Below are positions 6,317-11,378 of a stretch of 11,378 nt of DNA, piece after piece. The stretch is taken from contig CAKSUD010000055.1 in NCBI GenBank assembly GCA_934500865.1, forward strand, positions 1 to 11,378, read 5' to 3'. A model generated the notes under the pieces. The model did not search any database, was not told where the DNA came from, and was given only the letters and a program-made list of their open reading frames with translations. Numbering within the stretch: the first letter of the stretch is position 1; each line of letters opens with the position of its first letter. The position numbers and the translations under genes are program-made. Origin of the DNA: an uncultured Clostridia bacterium (lineage in GTDB: Bacteria; Bacillota; Clostridia; TANB77; RGIG9151).

Positions 6317-6949
6317 TTATTTTGTTAATACATCAATTGGGTTTACTTGCTTACCATTCTTTTTAACTTCAAAGTGCAAATGTTCAGGTTCATAATACTC
6401 AAATGAAGACGTATTCCCAACTCCGCTTATAACTTGTCCTTTTTCTACTTTATCCCCAACCTTAACCATATCTTTTGATGATAGGTTTGAATAAATAGTT
6501 TTATAATCATTTTCATGAGATATAGTTATTTCTATACCATTTCCAGCAGTCTCAGTAATACTCTCAACCATTCCCCTCTCAGATGCCACCACCGGAGTCC
6601 CTCTTTTGGCAATAATGTCAACTCCGTTGTGAACAGTCCATTCCTTTAACGTTTTTGAATAAACCAAATCATTAGGAGAATACCCTAAACCAATCTCACC
6701 ATTTACCGGATAAATCAAAGCAAAAGTTTCTTGCTTTTCCTCCGGCTTCACATCTTGCTCAGGCTCTTTTTCTATTTTCTCTTCTATATTCGTCTGATTA
6801 ATTTTCTCCGGTACATTTACTTTCACCATATCTTGGTCGCCATTTTTAGAATCGTCCGGCAAATTATTAACAATCAACTGTATCCCCAAATAAGCCGTCA
6901 AAGCCAAAACAGACACACCCATAATAATAAAAAATATAGTTTTTTTCAT
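6317..6949 (-). CDS. spoIIQ: SpoIIQ-type M23 (LytM) peptidase-domain protein
   Basis: SpoIIQ is made in the forespore and its exported domain binds SpoIIIAH across the septal space, forming the channel needed for engulfment and late SigG activity. The 210-residue protein has one membrane segment (5-28) and a charged linker (30-72). A LytM domain follows with H107-x3-D111 (HNGVD) and HLHFEV (H190, H192). The zinc ligands His, Asp, His are therefore intact, as in clostridial SpoIIQ and unlike the degenerate Bacillus protein. The extra catalytic His of LytM (YGHL) is Asn here (YSNL, 153-156), so activity is uncertain. It lies 303 bases downstream of spoIID. It has a SigF-like promoter and an inverted repeat covering its ribosome binding site. 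Another M23 wall hydrolase is possible, but the length, the anchor and the spoIID neighbour favour SpoIIQ. Confidence 0.88.
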   Translation of the reverse strand: MKKTIFFIIMGVSVLALTAYLGIQLIVNNLPDDSKNGDQDMVKVNVPEKINQTNIEEKIEKEPEQDVKPEEKQETFALIYPVNGEIGLGYSPNDLVYSKTLKEWTVHNGVDIIAKRGTPVVASERGMVESITETAGNGIEITISHENDYKTIYSNLSSKDMVKVGDKVEKGQVISGVGNTSSFEYYEPEHLHFEVKKNGKQVNPIDVLTK

Positions 6950-6950
6950 A

Positions 6951-6985
6951 CTGATAACCTCCTTTTATAAAAGGAGTATTATCAG
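6951..6985 (-). promoter_or_regulatory. Inverted repeat covering the spoIIQ ribosome binding site
   Basis: A 35-base imperfect palindrome lies one base before the ATG. CTGATAA/TTATCAG gives 7 bp, then a 1x2 internal loop, then CTCCTTTTA/TAAAAGGAG gives up to 9 bp. The downstream arm contains the whole AAAGGAGG ribosome binding site. The upstream arm overlaps the -10 element, and the predicted start falls near the centre. RNA started at the own promoter cannot form it; RNA reading through from spoIID can. Confidence 0.7.
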
Positions 6986-7003
6986 AAATTTCCTGTTTTA
7001 TTC
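6975..7003 (-). promoter_or_regulatory. SigF-type promoter of spoIIQ
   Basis: The -35 element GAATA (6999-7003) is 15 bases from the -10 element GATAATACT (6975-6983). The -10 differs from the SigF consensus GGNRANAMT only at the second G. The spacing equals that of the sigG promoter in this window. spoIIQ is SigF-dependent in B. subtilis. The start is expected near 6968. Confidence 0.6.
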
Positions 7004-7057
7004 AAAAAAGTTATGGTATTTATGTTTTTACAACACGTATAAAGTGATTTCATTAAA

Positions 7058-7243
7058 TATTACTACACATATATACAATAAACTCGCTCCATGGACTGCG
7101 TTTTATAAGGTCCTAACCAAATTACCAACCGTCGCTCAAAATTTCATCCGCGAAATTTTGACGGTTTTGCCTTTGGCAAATTTGGAGGACCGGCTTAAAA
7201 CTCCGTAAAGTCGCTTTATTTATTGTATATATGTGCCGTAATA
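7058..7243. mobile_element. MITE-like palindromic element with TA flanks, between spoIID and spoIIQ
   Basis: Terminal inverted repeats at 7059-7082 and 7219-7242 match at 22 of 24 positions, including a perfect 17-base block from CACATATATAC to AATAAA. The ends read TTAC...GTAA flanked by TA on both sides (7058-7059, 7242-7243). That is the target duplication of Tc1/mariner/IS630-type elements. The interior also folds back: GGTCCT/AGGACC, CCAAATT/AATTTGG, AACCGT/ACGGTT and CAAAATTTC/GAAATTTTG around 7146-7151, plus a small TTGCC/GGCAA hairpin. The core is richer in G+C than its surroundings. There is no coding capacity; an active transposase elsewhere would be needed to move it. Together with the spoIIQ promoter and repeat it accounts for the 303-base gap between spoIID and spoIIQ. 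Confidence 0.7.
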
Positions 7244-7252
7244 ATTTTTCTC

Positions 7253-8140
7253 TTATATCACTTCTGTGTTCGGATAATAATACTTTAGTATTTCTTCGTA
7301 ATCTTTTCCCTCTCGTGCCATTACTTCAGCTCCCCATTGGCTCATACCTACCCCGTGACCATAACCCTTTACCTTAAATACTACACTTTTTTCTTTTAAT
7401 TCTATATCAAAATTAGCTGAGCGTAATTCTAATATACTTCGTATTGATGCACCCGATAAACTGGCTTTATCTATTTTTATTTCGTTTACCCTGTTGCCTT
7501 CTGTTCTTGAAATTATTTTGATTTTATTTTTTAATTTTTCTGTTGTAACTTGATTTTTTCCAAGATAATTATTTATAAGCGTTTTTAACTCTTTATATGT
7601 AACTTCTTTTTCACTAAAAAACGTGCTCATTATTTTATCTTCGTTTGGACTCTCAACCGGTACAAGATATGGAATATCCTTTCCCCAAACATCTTTAGAA
7701 CTTTCCGTTTTTCCTCCACTAGATGAATGGAAAAAAGCTTCTATTGTTTCTCCCATATAACTTACTGTTTTCCCTCGTGTTTCTTCTACTGCCTTTGATA
7801 CTTTTTCAAAATTTTCAGAATAATCATTTTCCAACCAAGCTTGACAATGAGAAGGATTATCGCAAATATGCGTGCTATCCGCCATTTTAAATTTAGTATA
7901 TGTTCTTGCAGCTACCGCCTGCGCCTTTAATGCCTCGATATTAAAACTGCTTGGCATTTCTGCATATACAACTCCCTTTAAATATTCTTCTAATTCCATT
8001 TCTACAATATCACCAGTTTTGCTTCTTACCAAATATATTGTTTCTTCTTTTTTTACTTTGTCATTTAGTATATTTACCTCACTGTTTGTTAATTTAAGTG
8101 CAAAAAATAGCATTGCCAAACAAAAAAATATTTTTTTCAT
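7253..8140 (-). CDS. spoIID: SpoIID, septal peptidoglycan lytic transglycosylase
   Basis: SpoIID is made in the mother cell. It cleaves glycan strands stripped of peptides and works with SpoIIM and SpoIIP in septal thinning and engulfment. The 295-residue protein has a signal-anchor (3-19) and the SpoIID domain. This includes YLKGVVYAEMP with the catalytic Glu61, ALKAQAVAARTY at 70-81, and a metal-binding-type stretch HICDNPSHC at 91-99. HSSSGGKT at 138-145 and YGHGVGMSQWGA at 260-271 complete it. Cys93 and Cys99 correspond to the Cys pair reported to bind zinc in clostridial SpoIID. A ribosome binding site (GGGGTGA) precedes the ATG. A 9-bp inverted repeat lies in the leader. The gene is divergent from the sigma-28-type gene at 8282. 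No SigE promoter could be assigned with confidence. Confidence 0.95.
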   Translation of the reverse strand: MKKIFFCLAMLFFALKLTNSEVNILNDKVKKEETIYLVRSKTGDIVEMELEEYLKGVVYAEMPSSFNIEALKAQAVAARTYTKFKMADSTHICDNPSHCQAWLENDYSENFEKVSKAVEETRGKTVSYMGETIEAFFHSSSGGKTESSKDVWGKDIPYLVPVESPNEDKIMSTFFSEKEVTYKELKTLINNYLGKNQVTTEKLKNKIKIISRTEGNRVNEIKIDKASLSGASIRSILELRSANFDIELKEKSVVFKVKGYGHGVGMSQWGAEVMAREGKDYEEILKYYYPNTEVI

Positions 8141-8155
8141 TCCCTCTCACCCCAC

Positions 8156-8178
8156 ATATTAGAATATTTTTCTAATAT
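8156..8178. repeat. Perfect 9-bp inverted repeat in the spoIID leader
   Basis: ATATTAGAA (8156-8164) and TTCTAATAT (8170-8178) form a perfect stem around a 5-base loop, just upstream of the spoIID ribosome binding site. It leaves the binding site free. It could be a regulator site or an mRNA 5' hairpin; nothing distinguishes these. Confidence 0.5.
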
Positions 8179-8220
8179 TTTAATTATTCATTTTTATATT
8201 AATTTTTTTGCAAAAAACTA

Positions 8221-8247
8221 TAAAGTTTTTTTCTATATTAACGATAA
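8221..8247 (+). promoter_or_regulatory. Sigma-28 (SigD/FliA) promoter of the gene at 8282
   Basis: TAAAGTTT (8221-8228) is followed after exactly 11 bases by AACGATAA (8240-8247). The sigma-28 consensus is TAAAGTTT, 11 bases, GCCGATAA, so 14 of 16 positions match with the correct spacing. Transcription should start near 8255, about 27 bases before the ATG and upstream of the AAAGGAGG ribosome binding site. Confidence 0.75.
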
Positions 8248-8281
8248 TAGGGTTGTAAGAGATGTTAAAGGAGGAAAAAAG

Positions 8282-9388
8282 ATGTCTAAAATAACAGCTA
8301 ATATTTTTTCAGAGTTTGAAAAGAGCTTGTTGAAAAATATGCAAGAACTAGAAATTATGAAAAATCAAAAGGAATATGTATTAAAGAACATTAATGTTCC
8401 ATTCAGGAAATGGTTATATTCGGGTACTACCGAAACATGTAAAAACCAAAGACCTTTCTCTGTATTAAATGAAGACTTAAACTCAGAAATGTTGGTTGTT
8501 CCAAAGTTACATGTTAATTTAAATAAATTGCAAAATACTTTTACTTCAAAATATAACTTATATGAAATTTCTAAGAAGAATCATCCAATTGTTGATGACT
8601 GCACAAAGTTATTAAAAGCTTTATCTAAGAAAATTCCTTGTTCTAAAACTAATACTCTTTTAGGGCAAACAAAAGCTACATTATCTGATGATATGTTCTT
8701 TGAAGATGGTGAATACTTAGATTATATTACCAACTTATGTAATTCAATTGGGCTTACAGAACGTCATACTAAAAAGACAAGCCGATATGATTCTATAAAG
8801 ATTTCAGAAACAGGAAAAGAATTTTTAAAATTATCTAAAGCTGATAAATTTGCTGTTCTTCAAAAAGCAGCCGTAAATTTAGCTTCTTATGAATTAAAAA
8901 ATGCATTAATGAGTAAGGCTGAAATGCTCGCTACCTTGCTTGAAAGAAATGGTGAACCTGTTAAGGCTTCTGTTAAACTCGATTTCTTCTCTCCTGAAAG
9001 ACTTGGAAGAATTTTATCTACAAAGAGTATAAATCTTGAAGATTACTATGATGAAGTATTTAACGGACTTGGAATTAACCGTAAGAAGTATGTTGATTAC
9101 TTTAACGCTAAATCTGCTGAGGTTGGTACTTTTGAAAATGCACTAGAAGATGAAAAATTATTCCTTTCTATATATATAATGGATATTCAAAATATGTTTG
9201 ATACTTATTTTGTAGTGCCTTTTGGATACTATTTTATGAGTTTCGTTCCTACATATTCTGCTACATTTAATTGCCAATCAACAATTATGGAAATGTTACT
9301 TGCTAAAGAAAATAAGAGAATGTGCGAACACTTAAGCTATTCTGTACCGGTTAGTCTAACCGCTACTTCAATAGCAAATATTAACTAG
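8282..9388 (+). CDS. Unrecognised 368-residue protein in the motility regulon
   Basis: I do not recognise this protein. It has no signal peptide or membrane segment and is predicted to be cytoplasmic and mostly helical. A Lys-rich helical start (1-36) is followed by a mixed region (37-135). Residues about 144-195 resemble a winged-helix pattern: a helix YLDYITNLCNSIGLTE, then YDSIKISETGKEFLKLSKADK. Helical segments (205-310) follow, then an aromatic stretch YFVVPFGYYFMSFVPTYSA (309-327) and a short tail. An ideal AAAGGAGG lies 7 bases before the ATG, and the gene is monocistronic, ending in its own terminator (9409-9438). A near-consensus sigma-28 promoter drives it, and flagellar genes follow 170 bases downstream. 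This suggests a motility or late flagellar role, but no activity can be assigned. It contains 5 Cys residues, none in a recognisable metal motif. Confidence 0.85.
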   Translation: MSKITANIFSEFEKSLLKNMQELEIMKNQKEYVLKNINVPFRKWLYSGTTETCKNQRPFSVLNEDLNSEMLVVPKLHVNLNKLQNTFTSKYNLYEISKKNHPIVDDCTKLLKALSKKIPCSKTNTLLGQTKATLSDDMFFEDGEYLDYITNLCNSIGLTERHTKKTSRYDSIKISETGKEFLKLSKADKFAVLQKAAVNLASYELKNALMSKAEMLATLLERNGEPVKASVKLDFFSPERLGRILSTKSINLEDYYDEVFNGLGINRKKYVDYFNAKSAEVGTFENALEDEKLFLSIYIMDIQNMFDTYFVVPFGYYFMSFVPTYSATFNCQSTIMEMLLAKENKRMCEHLSYSVPVSLTATSIANIN

Positions 9389-9408
9389 TTTAAATGTTGA
9401 TCATTTAA

Positions 9409-9438
9409 GGACATCTCAGTAGTTGAGATGCCCTTTTT
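9409..9438 (+). terminator. Rho-independent terminator after the 8282-9388 gene
   Basis: CATCTCA (9412-9418) pairs with TGAGATG (9424-9430) around loop GTAGT. An outer GG/CC pairing passes one mismatch, and TTTTT follows at 9434-9438. It isolates the upstream gene from the flagellar operon. Confidence 0.9.
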
Positions 9439-9478
9439 GTTGGTGTCGAAATAAAGCGAATATGGTAAAAATATATGC

Positions 9479-9507
9479 TTGATTTTTATATATTATTTCT
9501 ATATAAT
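9479..9507 (+). promoter_or_regulatory. Sigma-A-type promoter of the flbD-fliL-fliM-fliY operon
   Basis: TTGATT (9479-9484) and a perfect TATAAT (9502-9507) are separated by 17 bases. The start would be near 9514, about 44 bases before the flbD ATG. This makes flbD the first gene of a vegetative-type flagellar operon. Confidence 0.75.
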
Positions 9508-9557
9508 TACTATAGATGTTGTGGTTGTTTCAATATTTATATTGGATGTGTATATTT

Positions 9558-9776
9558 ATGATAGAATTGACTAAGTTGAATAATAAAAAGTTTGTTATTA
9601 ATGCTGATTTAATCGAGTATGTTGAGGCTTCTCCGGATACCACTGTTTCTCTTACTACGGGGAATATTTTTGTTGTTCGTGAAAGCGTTGATGAACTCGT
9701 TGATAAAGTTATAAAGTTTAGACAAAAATCTAATTCTTTTTTACAAATGACAAGGGAGGAAATTAATAATGGGTAA
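9558..9776 (+). CDS. flbD: Flagellar protein FlbD/SwrD
   Basis: This encodes a 72-residue protein with the FlbD pattern IELTKLNNKKFVIN, ADLIEYVEASPDTTVSLTTG, and FVVRESVDELVDKVIKF. The B. subtilis homologue SwrD supports high torque of the flagellar motor. The start at 9558 is preferred over an in-frame ATG at 9516. The family begins at MIELT, and the upstream extension overlaps the predicted transcription start region. GGATG lies 9 bases before it. It overlaps fliL by 8 bases, indicating coupled translation. The order flbD-fliL-fliM-fliY is the conserved Firmicute one. Confidence 0.93.
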   Translation: MIELTKLNNKKFVINADLIEYVEASPDTTVSLTTGNIFVVRESVDELVDKVIKFRQKSNSFLQMTREEINNG

Positions 9777-10233
9777 AAAAGCTGTTTTGTTTATCGTACT
9801 TGGTATTGTATTAGGTGTGGGTGGTGCCTTAGCAGGTGTGTTTTTTATGTTAAACCAATCTAGCAAACCACAAAAAGAAGTTACCGATTTTAAGGTTGAA
9901 GAATTCGACTTGAAAAATGGTAAAAGCCTTACATTAGAAAAAGTGCAAATTCCATTGGTTCAAACCGGTTCTAAGAAACAATTCTTACAAGCAGATTTCA
10001 CTATTGTTTTTAAAGATGAGAAATCATTAACACAAGCTGAAGGTATGAGAGAATACATAAAAGATGCAATTATGAGTGTTTTTGAAGTTAAGACCGCTGA
10101 CGAACTGAACCAACCAGGTGCTAGAAATGATATGAAAGAGCCTGTATTAAATGCAATTCGTGAGCTTTACAATGATGAAGTTGACCGCGAAAACATCGTA
10201 GCCGTGATGATTCCCACATTTATAGTGACTTAA
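9769..10233 (+). CDS. fliL: Flagellar basal body-associated protein FliL
   Basis: FliL surrounds the stator units at the inner membrane and supports motor function. The 154-residue protein has a short cytoplasmic start, one membrane segment (5-28), a Ser/Lys linker, and a periplasmic-type domain. That domain contains the family pattern LEKVQIPL, FLQADFTIVFKDEK, MREYIKDAIMSVFEVKTADEL, and a C-terminal AIRELYNDE...VAVMIPTFIV. The length and order are normal. GGGAGG precedes the ATG inside the end of flbD. The gene for FliM starts 35 bases after its stop. Confidence 0.93.
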   Translation: MGKKAVLFIVLGIVLGVGGALAGVFFMLNQSSKPQKEVTDFKVEEFDLKNGKSLTLEKVQIPLVQTGSKKQFLQADFTIVFKDEKSLTQAEGMREYIKDAIMSVFEVKTADELNQPGARNDMKEPVLNAIRELYNDEVDRENIVAVMIPTFIVT

Positions 10234-10268
10234 TAAATTTATCTTATTTAACAAAGGAGAAGACTAAT

Positions 10269-11156
10269 ATGGTAGTTACAAAATATGATTTTTCTAAGCC
10301 GAGTAAATTTGCTAAAAACCATATTGCCGGTTTTAGAAATATATATGAATATTTTTGTAAGACATCTTCTATTATATTAGAAACGCTTATGCGTAGCGAA
10401 GTGGTTATTGAAATTCAAAATATAAAAGAAATGCCGTATGAAGGATATATTAAAACATTAAAAGACCCTGTTGCTATTGGTGTTATTAGAGCCCAAGAAC
10501 TTCAAGGTGATATATTAATGGAGTTCCCCCCAAATATTGCATTAGAGATTATTGATAAGACATTAGGCGGAAACGTTGAGGCTTTCTCTGCTGAAAGAAA
10601 CCTTACAGAGATTGAGGCGGCCATAATATATAACTTAATGAAAAATCTAATGAACCCACTTAAGGAAGCTTGGGGACAGGCATATAATATTACGCCTATT
10701 GTTGAAAAATTCTTTACTACAACAAAGCTTATTAATATGACAAGACTTAACGATACAATTATTATGGTTGAAATTAACATTGTCGTTGGTAAAGCTAAGG
10801 GTTGTATGAAGTTTTGTATTCCTTACGAAACTATTAAACATATTGTTAATAAAATTGATATTAAATCTTGGCTATTTACAGATGTTGAACCTAATTCCCC
10901 TGAAAAAATCCAAAAAATTGAGGAAAAAGTCGAATTGTCTAGAGTCGACATTCACGCAGTTTTAGGTGAAACCAAATTACAGCTTAAAGATATTAAAGAA
11001 TTACAAGTCGGAGACGTAATCACATTAGATACAAATATAAAATCCGAACTTTCTTTGTACATTGACGGTGTAAAGAGATATAAAGCACGGCCAGGAACAA
11101 AAAATAAAAAACTAGCTGTAAAGATTACTGAAACTATTAAAAAAGAGGATGAATAA
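10269..11156 (+). CDS. fliM: Flagellar motor switch protein FliM, lacking the CheY-binding N-terminus
   Basis: FliM forms the C-ring with FliG and FliN and transmits the CheY~P signal. The 295-residue protein starts directly with the core motif KYDFSKPSKFAKNHI. It has the middle domain (about 5-205; with EGYIKTLKDPVAIGVI, GDILMEFPPNIALEIIDKTLGG, and LTEIEAAIIYNLMKNL) and a C-terminal SpoA/FliN-like domain (about 220-290; VDIHAVLGETKLQLKDIKELQVGDVITL). Most FliM proteins are 20-40 residues longer and begin with a conserved EIDALL-type CheY~P-binding peptide. That peptide is missing here, and no upstream start is possible because fliL ends at 10233. AAAGGAGA lies 8 bases before the ATG. A related LDNEEVKHLL motif begins the next gene, so CheY binding may have moved there. 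Confidence 0.94.
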   Translation: MVVTKYDFSKPSKFAKNHIAGFRNIYEYFCKTSSIILETLMRSEVVIEIQNIKEMPYEGYIKTLKDPVAIGVIRAQELQGDILMEFPPNIALEIIDKTLGGNVEAFSAERNLTEIEAAIIYNLMKNLMNPLKEAWGQAYNITPIVEKFFTTTKLINMTRLNDTIIMVEINIVVGKAKGCMKFCIPYETIKHIVNKIDIKSWLFTDVEPNSPEKIQKIEEKVELSRVDIHAVLGETKLQLKDIKELQVGDVITLDTNIKSELSLYIDGVKRYKARPGTKNKKLAVKITETIKKEDE

Positions 11157-11171
11157 AGGAGGATTTTACGG

Positions 11172-11378
11172 ATGTTAGATAACGAAGAAGTAAAACATTT
11201 ATTAAAAAAGAGTTCAGATTTTGAACAAACCACTGAGATGCTTTCTGAAGATGATAGAGAAATTGTTATAGAATTATTCAAAAAGCCTTTTGAGGCGGTT
11301 GCTAAGTCAATTAGCAAAATATTGGGTAAAGAATCTTCTATTGGAGAAATAACTGCTGATATTGCCAATGCCGGACTA
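11172..11378 (+). CDS. FliY/FliN-type motor switch protein (3' partial)
   Basis: The first 69 residues are visible. The start LDNEEVKHLLKKS resembles the LSQDEIDALL CheY~P-binding peptide of FliM and FliY. Residues 24-57 (LSEDDREIVIELFKKPFEAVAKSISKILGKESSI) fit the start of a CheC-like domain, as in FliY. The position where active CheC/FliY proteins have EIGN reads ELFK, so the phosphatase site appears altered. AAAGGAGG at 11156-11163 gives a spacer of 8 bases to the ATG. Downstream of fliM, either fliY or a fliN carrying an N-terminal CheC-like domain is expected. The diagnostic C-terminal SpoA domain lies beyond the window. Confidence 0.82.
   Translation, partial: MLDNEEVKHLLKKSSDFEQTTEMLSEDDREIVIELFKKPFEAVAKSISKILGKESSIGEITADIANAGL

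Noticed and set aside
7083..7218. CRISPR or tRNA-like structure in the spoIID-spoIIQ gap
   Set aside because: The stems are explained by one palindromic element; there are no spaced direct repeats and no tRNA cloverleaf.
9440..9557. Missing motA and motB between flbD and fliL
   Set aside because: Several Clostridia have motAB there, but the Bacillus order is flbD-fliL-fliM-fliY without them, so the absence is not unusual.

Overview
The window comes from a low-GC, endospore-forming, flagellated Firmicute, most likely a member of the Clostridia. The base composition is AT-rich and start sites carry strong GGAGG-type ribosome binding sites. Two sporulation sigma factors, SpoIID, SpoIIQ, BofA and YlmC/YmxH occur together, and a FlbD-FliL-FliM-FliN/FliY flagellar operon follows. 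No species can be named from this sequence.

Layout. (1) 1-1341, + strand: the 3' end of a repetitive, acidic, serine-rich gene, probably for a surface protein, then a DUF2508/YaaL-type gene and bofA, closed by a clear terminator. (2) 1384-4641, - strand: the spoIIG-type cluster, transcribed sigE, a GH3 glycosidase, sigG, ymxH. The spoIIGA gene usually found upstream of sigE is absent; a divergent DnaB-like ATPase gene (4680-6254) is there instead. (3) 6317-8140, - strand: spoIID then spoIIQ, separated by a 182-bp imperfect palindrome with TA flanks that looks like a MITE. (4) 8282-9388, + strand: a gene for an unrecognised 368-residue protein, preceded by a near-consensus sigma-28 (SigD/FliA) promoter. 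(5) 9479-11378, + strand: a sigma-A-type promoter followed by flbD, fliL, fliM and the start of a fliY/fliN-like gene that runs off the window.

How the parts may work together. SigE acts in the mother cell and SigG in the forespore. SpoIID (mother cell) and SpoIIQ (forespore) act at the engulfing septum, and BofA controls pro-SigK processing. The two forespore genes, sigG and spoIIQ, share one layout. Each has a SigF-type promoter (GTATA or GAATA, 15 bases, GG/GA-type -10). Each also has an inverted repeat whose downstream arm contains the ribosome binding site and whose upstream arm lies in the promoter, before the predicted transcription start. Only read-through RNA coming from the upstream gene (sigE-GH3, or spoIID) would carry both arms and hide the ribosome binding site; RNA started at the gene's own promoter would not. 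This matches the gate described for B. subtilis spoIIIG, and I infer that it has been used twice here.

The other main lead is the unrecognised gene at 8282-9388, which its promoter places in the motility regulon. Smaller points are a GH3 enzyme with Asn in place of the catalytic His, a FliM lacking the CheY-binding N-terminus, and a sigE promoter with an unusually long spacer like that of B. subtilis spoIIG.
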